From: Parasponia andersonii
Lineage: Eukaryota; Streptophyta; Magnoliopsida; Rosales; Cannabaceae
Reading direction: 5' to 3'
Assembly: GCA_002914805.1 (NCBI GenBank)
Contig: JXTB01000301.1
Location: 222,379 to 286,378 of the forward strand
DNA length: 64,000 nt
Part shown: one piece after another, positions 11,761 to 23,639 of the stretch
Layout of the letters: each line of letters starts with the position of its first letter
How positions within the stretch are numbered: position 1 is the stretch's first letter
The notes under the pieces: generated by a model
What the model was told of the DNA's origin: nothing
The model's database searches: none
What the model saw: only the letters and a program-made list of their open reading frames with translations
Translations under genes and position numbers: made by a program

Positions 11761-14700
11761 ATGGCGAACCTGAAATCCGATTCGTCCACCTCTCGTCGCA
11801 TTGTTCGCGCTTTCTTGGATTTTCTCAGCTCTGGTTTCTCTCTCTTTCTATATAACTCGAATTACATGTTACGGATTGTTTAAGATTGATTGCTTTGATC
11901 TTGGTTGAAAATTGCATCAATGGCATACGAGAATTTTGGGATTACTCTGGTTTTTAGTGTCACTGTTGTGTAGTTATGGTTATGGAGTAGGTTGCAGCTT
12001 TGAAAATGGTAGTGTAGAGTTCTTTGGTTGCTTTTAGGCTTGTTTAGAGGTTTGTAGAACAAGTTCAATTTCCATGGAGTCTAGATTAGGATTGAAGTTG
12101 TCGTATTGGGAAACCCTAATTGGTTGAATGTACATAAGTGGAGGCGAAAGGCTCTATCCTTTCTTGTTTGTTGGAGTAATAGCCCTAATGGAGTAAGAAG
12201 CTGGATTAATGTGAAAAATTGAAATAGGAGTGTTATCAGTGGCAGTTTGATTTATTATCGTAATTTAAACAATTTAATAGTTTCGTAGTTATCAGATAAA
12301 CAATATATTCTCGCAGATTTTCATTTTGTTATTTTCCAGTTTTTAAAGGAATGCCTTGTTATTTATCACAATTGTGAGTAGTCCTTTAGGTCTTGAAACA
12401 AGTTTCAGTTTCTTTTTCTCTCAAACACTTATGCAGATTAAAACCATTGCCGTCGTTTTTATTATGAATGTCCATTTCTAGTTTGAAATCATGAACTTAT
12501 GAGTGTGTGTTGTTACCTGTTCGACAGTTGAACCTGCTCCTGGTGTTGATTTTGAAGGCCTTGAGGTTGCTAGAGAATGTTTGGAAGAGGTTTTTAAGCT
12601 TGATTCATTCCCTAATGATGAACAAACAAAACCTGATTCGTTGGTTGACATTTTTAGTTCACTAGGAATGAACAAGCTTCAAGATAATAAGGCAGATCTT
12701 CATCATGGATCAATCTCAGCAGACGTTCCAAGTTCGTCCCTCACTCAGAACTGTGCCGAGGAAAATCTTTCAGAGGCCTCAAAATCTCCGGTACTTTCTC
12801 AGCATCCTTCTTTTCTTTTATTACTTGTTAATGAGTTACGTGGTTCTTTCTCAAATCTCCTTTGGTTCATCTATGATGATCCCGTTATTGAGAATTGATT
12901 TCTGGTCCTTGCAAATTTACAAGTACTCTAACTATTAAATTTAGATGGGTGTTCTAGGACTGATGCTTATGCCAGCTTGTTAGGGTTATAAGTTTGCTGC
13001 AACAGTTTATTGCCTGTGGTATTTCAGTAGACAGTAAAGAAGGGCAGTGTTTCTGATCCATGCACAGAATTTCAGAGACAAAGAACTGTTGGTGCTTCGT
13101 AGAAGAGAAAAGTGTTAAAATGAGGAGTCACATGGGTCGGTTTAAGGTTGTTTACTTCCATCTTAAGTTTAATGGTATATTGAGGTTAAAGGAATGTGCA
13201 TGAGTTCAGGTCGTCTACGGTCGTTATAAATTTGTCATTGTTTTGTGATCTTCTATTTGGATCAATTTTGGCTCACTGCTGTGTTATGCATATCTTAGAA
13301 ATTAAAATTGTGGACATAATGCTAATAATTGAAACTTTCTGGAAGAGAAGAATCAAATTTTCAGGGTCATTAAATGAGCCTCAAATCAGGAAGATTTGTT
13401 CTGACTGGTTTATTTATTTGGTTGATGCATTTCAGAATGTAGCTGAAGGTCCAATTTGCTCCTTGTTGATCGGAAACAAGTTGATGACTAGATTCTAGTT
13501 GTCAAAAAATTCAAAGGAATAAAAATTGGGGTAAATTAAGAGTGAAGAGATAAGTATAAGTGGTCTAGGCATGACACCTTGGTTAATGGGACATCAGACA
13601 CTAGAGACACCCATTACATACACCTCAAGCAGAACTCCTGGTTTTTTACATTCCTTTGTTACGTCTACTTTATACATTATTACATTTCTCTTTCACCAAG
13701 ACAAAGGTTAAGATGTAGAATTTACTGACTCTAAATTGACTAATCATGCTTGAACACATGGCAAAAGCAAACAACATATCGAGAATCTTACCATTTTATT
13801 ACTTTAACAACTTTTTAAGGTTCCCTTGATCATGTCTATTGAATGATTACAGAACAGTGAAGAAAAGGGTATCATTATGCATGATTGTAAGTTCTAAGAC
13901 TTTACATAAGTTATCAAAATTATAAAATCACTGTATGAATGAAAGAAAAGGAAAATAACTAAATTTGGAAACCTAGAGAGTCATGGTCCTCATGGATCAA
14001 CTAGCGTAAAGGAAACTGACTATCTTACAAATTATACAAAGAATATCCTCTTTGCTTTGCTTTTGTACTGATTAAATGATTTAGAGTTGCATGTTGAGTC
14101 AAGTTCTCTAATTATGATACTATCATTACTCTGATTCTTAAATTCTATGTTTTTCACACTTTTCATGGTTTGCATCAGGCTGAAGATTTGACAAGTGAAC
14201 CTCATGTATCAGGTAGGTTTATCCTTTTATTTTCTTATTTTTTCTTCATTTGTTTTCCTTGTTGGATCTCGACCTCTTGCTTTTTCTTTTTCTTTTTTTT
14301 TTTTCCTCCTTCGAATGACTTGTTTGATCATTACAAGGTTTGGGGACTACTATTTCTTTTTCCCTGTCTATATTTTTTTGTTTTGATAAGAAACAAAACT
14401 TGTATTAATGAAGACATAATACAAATGAAGTGGATAAGAAATCCACTAAGAAAACAAACAATAGGAAGAAAAGACTACAACAGCGGATTATGGTCCCTTA
14501 CTATGTCAGAGAAAGTAAAACTCTTGAACTTCTTTACATCATACAAGCAAATAGCTACCCAGAATTTGACCCTGTCCCACACAGCTTCCATCCCTTCTTC
14601 TACGTCGAAAATCCTACGATTCCTTTCAAGCCACAGATCCCAAAAACTAGCTAACCCAGCTACTTTCTATAACAGTCTTCCTTTTTGATTAACAAGAAGA

Positions 14701-16643
14701 CCTTGCCCACCTTCTGACAAATCTTGACAAAATCTAGGAATCACCCAGCTTCTTCCAAACTCCTTCAAAACCTTATACCAGAGTGAAATTGAGAACTCAC
14801 AATGAAGAAACAGATGATGCAAGGATTCACTTTCTTTTTTGCGGAAAACACACTGCCTGAAGATAGAGAATGATATGGTCTTCTGTTTTGTAAAACTTCA
14901 TGAGCGTTTAACTTTTCCAAAGCTAATAACCATCAAATACCTTTACCTTTGAGGATACTGGTGCATTCCAGAATAACTTAGCCGGGATAAAATCTGCCTC
15001 ATTGCTTTCTTGACTAAGCAAGAGAACACAGATTTGCAAGAGAAGCAATCTAAAGGGCTGTTAACCCAAATCCTCCTATCCTCGATCTCTGAACAGAGTC
15101 TAATTGAATCCAAGCGGGTCAATAGGTCCAGTAATTGAGGGATTTCTCTGTTAGTTGAGTTTCTTAGGAGATGAAAATTCCAACTATTAGAGTGACTTGA
15201 AATTGGATCTGAATCCTCAATGAAATCCAAAACAACTCTGTCTTTAAAAGACGAAAGCCTATATAAACTCGGGAAAGCTGTTGCCAAGTTGTTATCCCCT
15301 ACCCACTTGTCCTCCCAGAATCTGATCCTGGAGTCATTTCCAACTTTAAATCTTACTAACTGAGAGAAATCTCCATAAAGAGCAGAGATAGCTTTCCAAG
15401 GGCTTCTAAGAGTCGCCCTATCTGTTGACGCAGCAGCCCAAAGATTTGAATTAAGCCTGTACTTACTTTTAATGACTTTGTGCCACAAGGAGTTTGATTC
15501 ACTTGGGAACCTCCACAGCCTCTACATTAGAAGGCTTTGTTTCTATTTGAAACTCTCCCGATACCCAGTCCTCCTTTCTCCTTTTTCCCTGTCTAAATGA
15601 AAGTTGTTGTCAGATAGAAAGTCCTTGACCAGGACATTATATGTTGCATCTGTTTGTGTTTCTGTTGTAAATATCTGCCACAGTTCTGCTAATTATTGGT
15701 AACAGCATTCTCAGTGAACCAAATTTTTCGGTCTCTACAATGAAAATAAGTTTCAAATATAGGATGAAAAAAAAAAAAAAGAATGTGGACATTTTGACTT
15801 AACTATTTTAATGAAGCAGCAAAATGCATAAAAACAAACAGAGTTTTAGGGTTTGTGATTGTCTGCCATTTCTGTTGGATGGAACTCAATACCGGGTGTC
15901 TTGCAAAAGAATTCTAGAATCTCATGTTGCCTTTGTTTTATTTCTGGCTAGGAAGTTTTAAGGGATTTCTGTTTTAGTTTTGCTTTTGCCTTTTCTTTTC
16001 CTGTAATTGGTGAGAACAGGATGTCCTATTGGGTCTTTACTTTTATTTAATTCCCAAGAATTAAAATTCTGGTGATATAAACAATACTCTGAAAATAAGG
16101 AAGTACATATTTACGCATATTATGCAATATCCTTATTTTAAAAATGAAAGAATAGGTTTGCTTGCGTTTAATGTAATTTAATTAAAAGTACAAGATTGAA
16201 AGTTTGGATTTTCTTAGAAACACTAGACTGTTCTGAAATCTTCCCCTGTCCTCTCTCAAAGGAGATTTTATACTCTATCATATTAACAAATCAAAGAGAT
16301 GTATTAGTTCAATAGAAATGCTGATCTTATACTTAGTTTTCACTTTGCTATCAAGTTAAACTGGGAGAGGTATGAGTACTGATCCTATGCTTCGAAGTTG
16401 TTGCTATGTTTTCTAAACTGGGAGAGGTATGAGTACTGATCCTATGCTTCAAAGTTGTTGCTATGTTTTCTGACCTCAGTGTGCTTTTGGTCATCTCATT
16501 GATAGGGGAATCTAAAGATGAACTTTTTGGACAGTTTTTTGCTGCACTTGAGAAAGTTCATTTTTTTAGGACCATGCCTGACGGTACTGATGACCCAGTT
16601 GGAGTAGAGAAAGCAACTCAGTTATTCCATGATGCCTTTACTG

Positions 16644-16679
<36 letters not shown>

Positions 16680-19600
16680 ATATGTTCTACAATAAATAAT
16701 CTATCCATAATTCCATATTTTTTCATGACTGTTATCTATAAAGCTAATGTTCCCACTTGCAATTTTAGTACCTTAAAGAATTTTAATATAGTGTATCGTG
16801 TAATGAAGTTGCTTTCATGTTTTTTGGAGTTGAATTTTGCATGTCTGAACTCAAGTTTTTCTGTTTTGAACTGAATGCGTGTGATAAGTAGCATTTGGTT
16901 TTTTCATTCTTTGGGGAAGCTAAGAGTTGTAAACAGGAAGTTATTGAGGAGGACAAGAGAAGTATGTCATCAATCTAGATGCTTCCAAATTTTAAACAAC
17001 AATTGAGCTTATATAAACACGTGCCTCGTGTTTGTAGGATCTTGGTGTAGGTGCTAAGTTGGTATCAGATTAATGAACTTGGGATTGTATACCACCACTG
17101 GATTAGAGGGGCAGGGAAGAGAGAGGGTTATCTCCCTTTCACTAAGTGGGTTGAAAGAAGACCTATTGGAGTAGCTAATGGATTGGAAAAACTGATGAGA
17201 GATGGCGAAAATTTCTGGCTTCGGAGGAGGTTTGGGTATTGGCAATTTAGTTCTTTGAAATACAGCATTGATCTTCAAGTGGTTATGGAGATTCACCCTC
17301 AAGAAAGCTTCATTTTGGCATTTAATTACCAAGAGCAAGTATGGGCTTCATCATAACAAGTGGGATTCCGGTTTGGCATTAAGAACCACTTTTTTTGATT
17401 TGATGATTTTCTCAAGCTGGTAGTTTTTAAGGTGGGAAATGGACGCTTCTGTTAAAAAAAAAATTATAGTAGGGGGTGAGGAGGTGCTAAGACCAGATTT
17501 TCAGCTTTGTACAGAGTACTTGGTCTACATAATGGCTAGATTTCAGAATTTTGGGAGGGTTAAGGAGGAGGAGGATTAATTACTTTTTCCGGAATCTTCA
17601 TCGATTCAGAGATCTCCATGATAGAGAGGGAGGTGAACCGATGGAGGTGATGGAATGCTTGGTTTGTTGTAATTTATGCAGCAATATTAAAGACAGAAGA
17701 GAGTGATTGCCGGATAGAAATGGAGGCTTCCCATGCAAGTGTTGGTTCAACAATTTCAGGGAGTTGGATGAATCCGAAGAGTTTGCTCCTATTGGCTGGG
17801 TTGGAAATCCCTGGTTCCCCATAAAGTTAAAGTATTTGATGGTTGGTAGCTTTGAGGAATATCAATGTTCATATTATACTCCATAGGAGAAGGCCTTATC
17901 AAGCAATTTCTCCTGATTGGTGTGTTTGTAAAAATCCCAGGAAAACTTTTATCATTTATATCTTCATTTAAGATTTTTGTTGAAGATTTGGGTGAAGTTT
18001 TTGGTTGAATATAATTTATATTGGGTCATACCTAGATCATGTCCTGTTGTATTCATGGAAAAGGAGGGGGATTTTGGACTAATCAGAGAGGTCGTTATGG
18101 CATACCTGCTGTTCTGGCTATTTTTTGTGGTGAAAGAAGTAATCGTATTTTTGAAGTTAAAGTGTCCTTGGAGGAGGATATTTGGTGGAGAGTGAAATTT
18201 TGGGTAGCTATTTGGTTAAAGAACGTTAAGGAGTTTAATAATTACTCTTTTGTGAATCTTTTGAGAAGTTGGGAGATGTGAGCTTTGATCGGGTTTTGTT
18301 TTATTGGGAGGAATTAGGTTTCTTTAATTTCTGGAGGGACATCTCGATCCCTGTTTTTGTAACTTTTTTTTTTTTTTTTCAATTAGTAATATAATTTTTT
18401 CTTATCAGCCAAAAGGGGAAAAAGAAAGTGGGTTGAAAGAAGACAGCCAACGAATTCCCTCTCAATCAGATGAGTTTTCATATTGTTTTTTAGCTAGGCC
18501 GATTAAAAGAAAGGAAATCAATGTAAGATTGTGTTTTACAGAATTTTTGTCGTGGTTCATATTGCCAATCTTTGTATAACTAGTTGTTGTTGCTGGACAT
18601 TAGTCAGTGGTAAAGTTGCCATTTTCATGGTTATCTAGACGTACACTTTGTGTTATACTAATGTTTGCCTGTCATTTTTGAGGCTCTTCGAAGTTTCCCA
18701 AATATTGCTTTTAGAAGTAATTTCTCAAATAGTAATAGTAACTTGATGGGAAATTATGTGTTGTTTCAGGAGATGGAAAGATTTGGCTGCCAGGAATATA
18801 ATGCAAAGAACCTGGCTGAGACATTAAAATCACAGGGTATGTGTACTTGAGGGCCTTTACTTGATCTTATACGTCAATACTGTTTTGCATCTTATTCCAT
18901 CCATCAATTGCACCTTTTTAACTTTTAATGTGCTTGCTGGATCACAGCTTTCTGTTTAATCTATTGTAAGCTCATTCCATTATGTGATTTTTTTTTTCCC
19001 CCCTTTTCTTTGGTTAGGTAACAGGGCCATGCAGTTAAAGCTTTACTCTGAAGCAATTGAGCTTTATAATTGTGCCATTGGACTTTTCGAAAACAATGCT
19101 GTTTACTACTGTAACAGGTGGGCAACCAACTTGTACTTGAATAGATGTACATTGTCAGTTACATGAACATTTAACACAGCTCAGTTTGTCCCAAAAATAT
19201 ATTCCTGTTTCTGCCATTACTTAAAGTCTGAATTTGTCCTTTTCAATTTCTCTTTAAAAGTTAAAAGTAACAGATGTAATACTTAAGCCTTGCAGTTCTT
19301 GTGTACTCATGCATACTGATCTTTTTCATTAAATACTCTTGAAACTTTTGTTTAGGGGGCCTTAATATAAAGGTATCTTACCCACTCAATATCTTAAGCT
19401 CTTTTGGTAAATAAATGGGATGGTTCCGGTGTCAAATTCATATTTTGCTATTATAGATAGAGAGGACAGAAAGAAAAAGTTAAAATAGCTGCAGTTTACT
19501 AGGATGCTAACAAACTTCTTCAGTCATTTTAATATTAGTACACTTGGCATCCTGTCGAGTGTTAAGTTTTTTTGGGCCAATTATAGCAATTTATAATACC

Positions 19601-22401
19601 CTTTATATATCTCTTTTCTTGAAACTGAAAGCTTAATTGATTAGTATGAGCTACACATATCAGGGCAGCTGCTTACACTCAGGTCCACAAATATACTGAA
19701 GCTGTCAGAGATTGCCTCAAATCCATCGAAATTGACCCAAACTATAGCAAGGCATACAGTCGTCTGGGATTAGCTTATTATGCACAAGGAAATTACGGTG
19801 ATGCTATCAATAAAGGATTTAAAAAAGGTTGGTATAGGATTTATTTTATTAGTACCAATAGTAAAATAGTAATCGAACGAGCTTAGAACATGAGTTGTTC
19901 TATTGGCTTTTTGTGTTTCTTGTTTGAGGAAAATTAGTCATTTTGCCCCCTCATATTTGCCATCAGTCTGAATTTGCCTCCTCATTTTTGACTAAATATT
20001 CAAGTGCCTCCTACAATGGCAAAATTATTCTTCTTTTGCCCCTCACTTTTGACTTATTATAAATGTCCCCTAAAATGGTAAAATTGTTATTCTTTTACCC
20101 CTTCAACTTTAATACCGCTAGAAAATTATTAATGGATGATAGCTAAATAATCATTTTACTTTTTAAATAACTAATAAATATCTTTTACTGTTTTTTATTT
20201 TATTTTTATTTTTTATATTAGATATTTCCAAACAGCTAGTTTTTATGATTAAATAGATAAAATAAAGGAAAAGAGGTAGAAAAAAAAATATTTTTTAATG
20301 GTTATATATGTATATGTAAAACAAAAAATAGACGAAATAGTACAATTTTTGCATTAATTCATTAGTGTCAAAATATTTTTAGAAGTTATGTGAAAAAAAA
20401 AACTGTATATTTTCATATCCAAAAGACTTTCTAGAAAATGAAATGACTATTTGTCCTCTTATTTTTTTATGAAAAATAGTCATTTTATTTTAGTCTTTTC
20501 ATTTCATGAAAATATGAAAAATAAGAGGCAAATTCATGAAATAGTTATTTCACTTTTTAGAAAGTCTTTTTTTGGATATGAAAATATGTAGTTTTTTTTT
20601 TTTCTTTTTTTTAAACATCTAAAAATATTTTGACATTAATGAATTAATGCAAAAATTGCTCCATTTTGTCTATTTTTTATTTAACATATACATATATAAC
20701 CATTAAAAAAAATTATTTTTCTTTTATTTAATCAAAAAAGGTAGCTCTTTGGAAATGTCTAATATAAAAAAAAAATAGTAAAAGATATTTATTAGCCATT
20801 TAAAAAGTAAAATGATTATTTAGTTATTTTCCATAAACAATTTTCTAACGGTATTAGAATTGAGGGGGTAAAAGAATAACAACTTTACTAGTTTAGGGGG
20901 CATTTGAAAACTAAGTCAAAAGTGAGGGGGCAAGGAAGAACAAATTTGTCATCTAGGGGCACTTGAATACTAAGTCAAAAATGACGGGGCAAATTTATAC
21001 TGATGGCAAATGTGAGGGTCCAAAATGACTAATTTTTCTTTGTTTGATGATATACTAGTTTACTTGGTTGCTTTTATTTCATTATACACATCTTTGTGGG
21101 AAAATTGTGGTTGCAAACGGGCAATGTGTCAATGGTAGGGAACTTTTTCTTGTTTATGATGCTCTAATAAGAGGGCGAGAAATTGAAACCCTTCAAAGTG
21201 CTTGAACCGTGGTTTTTGGAATGCTAAAGGCCTCACCATTGGAGTAGGTGGATTTTTAACCTCAAGGGTTAGGGGTGTTTGGTGCCTGTCTAGCTGGGTT
21301 TTAACTTTTGGAACATGGAAAAACTTGATGACCAGTTTTTTGGTGAATCATATCGAACCATTGGCCGTCAAAATTTTGGTCTATGTTGTTTTGATGGTAT
21401 TTTGTTTCTTTAAATTGTCTGATTATCACAAATTATGCATCTTCTCAGTTTATTCCTATCTATGTTAACTAATGATGAGTAATCAAATTAATTTTTAAAA
21501 AGGATGTGCAATTGATTGGGGGGGAAAAAAAAAGAATCTGACTTATAGAGCAAATTTAGTCCCTAAATGTGAGATTTTATCCTTTCAGCCTTGCAATTGG
21601 ATCCAAGTAATGAAGCTGTCAAAGAAAATATTTGGGTTTGTTCTTGACTTGGTGCCTTCTTTTTGTCTCTCCCCCCCTACACCTTTCGTTTGTTAGTATT
21701 GCTACTTCAATTGACCTGTTTCTCCTACTGAAACCATAGATGGCTGAACAAAAATTGAGAGAGGCTCAGCGAGCTGAACGTGATCAGGTAAGAACTGAAG
21801 AGAGATCGCAGGGGACAGTAGTCCTTTTCAATTTGCTTTCTTAGCCTGAAGTTTTAGTTTGATTCTCTAAATGTGGTCAAGTCCTGTTTTCAAATGTGCC
21901 TACCTGAGTTTCTATTTGTTGAATTTACTTTGCTTTTGTCATTTTATTCATTCTAATTTACTATTCTACTTGAAATTTATAATCGTTTTCTGCATCCTAT
22001 ACAATACACAGAGTGCAAGTTCATCCAGCCAAAGTAATTCAGAACACCATAACCAGTCTGCAGGAGGGCCAAGAAGCCACGGTGCTCCACTTCCGTTCAC
22101 ATCTATGCCCTTTAATACGACTGGTCTTCCTGCTGATTTTGCAAATATGTTTATGAACATGGCTACAAATGCACACCAAGGACAGCATGCTCAGAACAGG
22201 CAAGGAGACCATGGCAACACCGACAGATTGGATGACCCCGGAATACGAATTGGTGGGAACATCAATTTGAATTTCGGTGAGCAAATGCCCGAGGAGCTAA
22301 CTGGGGCTTTGAGATCTGTAATGGAGATGTTCTCTGGCGCAGCAGCTCATGAAAATTCACATGATACTACCACTGGAAGGTCAGCACCACCACCAAATTA
22401 G
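11761..22401 (+). CDS. TPR8: SGT-type TPR co-chaperone (SGTA/TPR8-like), 10 exons
   Basis: Coding exons inferred from GT-AG sites and phase: 11761-11833, 12528-12790, 14179-14212, 16506-16642, 18770-18836, 19018-19117, 19664-19827, 21589-21635, 21740-21787 and 22012-22401. They total 1323 nt, giving 440 aa plus stop TAG. Residues about 1-60 (SRRIVRAFLDFLSSVEPAPG) match the N-terminal SGTA homodimerisation domain. Residues about 186-290 form three TPRs (SQGNRAMQLKLYSEAIELY; YTEAVRDCLKSIEIDPNYS; GDAINKGFKKALQLDPSNE). The carboxylate-clamp positions (K and N in LKSQGN, N in YYCNR, K and R in SKAYSR) are present, so binding of the EEVD tails of Hsp70/Hsp90 is expected from family knowledge. The tail (312-440) is S/N/Q/M-rich, as in SGT proteins. 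Animal and yeast homologues act in cytosolic chaperone triage and tail-anchored protein delivery, and a similar role here is inference. Exon 8 ends in TGG (W) where I would expect R. All junctions keep frame. Confidence 0.9.
14371..15580 (-). mobile_element. 5'-truncated L1-like LINE in intron 3 of the SGT-like gene
   Basis: A 15-bp target duplication, CTTTTTCCCTGTCTA, lies at 14356-14370 and 15581-15595. The element is antisense to the host gene. Its A-rich 3' end appears as a T-rich run at 14371-14385, next to TTTTGATAAG. The frame 14943-15488 (minus) has LWAA...PWKAISALYGDFSQLVRFKV and RIRFWEDKWVGDNNL, the region after the RT of plant L1 elements just before the zf-RVT domain. It is a dead fragment of 1210 bp lacking endonuclease and RT. 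Confidence 0.85.
16359..16472 (+). repeat. 57-bp tandem duplication just upstream of exon 4 acceptor
   Basis: CTGGGAGAGGTATGAGTACT occurs at 16361 and again at 16418, and the two 57-bp units differ by about one base (CTTCGAAG against CTTCAAAG). The array ends about 33 bp before the exon starting at 16506, within the region that normally holds the branch point and polypyrimidine tract. Confidence 0.9.
16646..16676 (+). repeat. (CT)n microsatellite at the intron 4 donor
   Basis: About 15 CT units begin three bases after the donor GT of intron 4 (exon end 16642, GTA then TCTCTC...). The donor lacks the usual GTAAG/GTATG consensus and may be weak. This region also generates spurious short ORFs. 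Confidence 0.9.
17163..18425 (+). mobile_element. 5'-truncated L1-like LINE in intron 4 of the SGT-like gene
   Basis: A perfect 19-bp target duplication, AAGTGGGTTGAAAGAAGAC, lies at 17144-17162 and 18426-18444. The element is in the sense orientation. It contains ILHRRRPYQAISPDWCVCKN at about 17877-17936 (the zf-RVT zinc domain) and IFEVKVSLEEDIWWRVKFWV...LLRSWEM at about 18140-18280, the typical C-terminus of plant L1 ORF2, with frameshifts between. The 3' end is A-rich (AGCCAAAAGGGGAAAAAG, about 18408-18425). A T18 run lies at about 18363-18380. Confidence 0.88.
19928..21039. mobile_element. 1.1-kb foldback/long-TIR element in intron 7 of the SGT-like gene
   Basis: Two arms of about 540 bp are near-perfect inverted copies meeting at about 20480. 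The left arm begins GGAAAATTAGTCATTTTG and the right arm ends CAAAATGACTAATTTTTCT. Inner arm segments pair as well (ATATTTTCATATCCAAAAGA at about 20408 with its reverse complement at about 20570). The flanks TTGTTTGA (19920-19927 and 21040-21047) are an 8-bp direct repeat. With one mismatch it extends to 9 bp, which would suit a Mutator-type foldback MITE; hAT-type cannot be excluded. There is no coding content. The transcript could form a very long hairpin in the intron. Confidence 0.85.
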
Positions 22402-22700
22402 AATTTGGAGTCTTTAAATTTTTAAATGTACAATAGCCTCAACAATTTTGTATCATCAATTTCCTCTTTTTTTTTTTTTTTTTTGAACATTTTCATTTTC
22501 AATTTGGCCGTCTTCGTCGCCTTTTTTTTTTTTTTTTTTTTCTTTTTTCCGTGGTTTGGTGGGTAGCAGAAGGGAAGGGGAGAGAGGGGTGCGGGATATA
22601 TGTATGGGTTAGTAGACAGCATTAATGTAAATACAAACGTCTGAGAATCCAAAACTCATGTAGTGAAAAGAGAGCCTCTGATGTTGTTAATTTTTTGTTT
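22402..22700 (+). other. Probable 3' UTR of the SGT-like gene
   Basis: The sequence after the stop has two long T tracts (about 22467-22484 and 22521-22541) and T-rich spacers. No perfect AATAAA was located close by, so the polyadenylation site is not fixed. Confidence 0.4.
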
Positions 22701-23639
22701 ACTTTTGACAAATCAAAGATAAACCTGGTTAAGAAGTTCGGAGATTTTTCCCTATTTATTTGTTAATTCCTTAGAAGATATCTGGGTGGATGTTTTGATA
22801 ATCATCTCTTTAAGAGGCGTCGTTTCACTTTGCATGTATGGTCGATTGTCTAGTTAAATATATCGTCAGCTAAGTCATCGGTATCCCATAATGTTGGAGG
22901 GATTACTCATCGTAATGACTAATTGTCATCATTAGCAGATGAAATCCCATCGAATTTCGTTCTATCAATGTTCAGTTCAATGAGAATTTCGACTCTTTAT
23001 TTTTTTACCCCCGTTATAAATCGTTTCAAGTTACGATTAAATGAGATCACTGCTTACTTAATTGTTCATAAAGAGTTATGATAGAGACAAATCGAAGGAA
23101 ACTTTTATTTTATTTTATTTATTTTTATTTATTTTTGGAAAATTATTAGAAATCTTCAGTATGTAAGCAAAATACCAGTTGCCTCCCTGTGTTTTTAAAA
23201 ATTTTAAATTCTAAATGTATCCTCCCAGATTCTTAATTTGGTTTTGGGTCCAAATTATCCATTCTAACAGATTTCATCGACTTTTATATGTCTTTTATCT
23301 AAACACGGGAAAGTGACCTAAGATTCAGATAAACTCAAGTGCCTAGAAGTTGTAAGTTACAACTGATAGATGAATACTATTCATTGCTTGAGATTTTGTT
23401 AAATGTAGAGCCGATTTCACCAATAACCTCCCAATAAAATACTATAGTATCACATTAGCCCCTAATTTTTAACTTATGTTGAACTTTAATAGTGTCGCAC
23501 CATTGGCTCTTCAATTCAAAGATTGTTTCATTAAAAATGTACAATATGTGAATAATGTTAGAGATTCTAACAATTATCCAAAAATTTTGATATGTATACG
23601 TGTCAAGTGAGTCGTCATCGTTTAATTAGTGAATGCTCT

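Noticed and set aside
12503..12898. 131-aa plus-strand ORF as a stand-alone gene
   Set aside because: Its core is exon 2 of the SGT-like gene (12528-12790). The rest is intron read-through.
14170..14688. 172-aa plus-strand ORF
   Set aside because: It starts in the 34-nt exon 3 and then runs through the donor into intron and antisense LINE sequence.
17051..17356. 101-aa plus-strand and 94-aa minus-strand ORFs in SGT intron 4
   Set aside because: They straddle the LINE target-duplication boundary at 17162/17163, so they are chance frames across intron and element.
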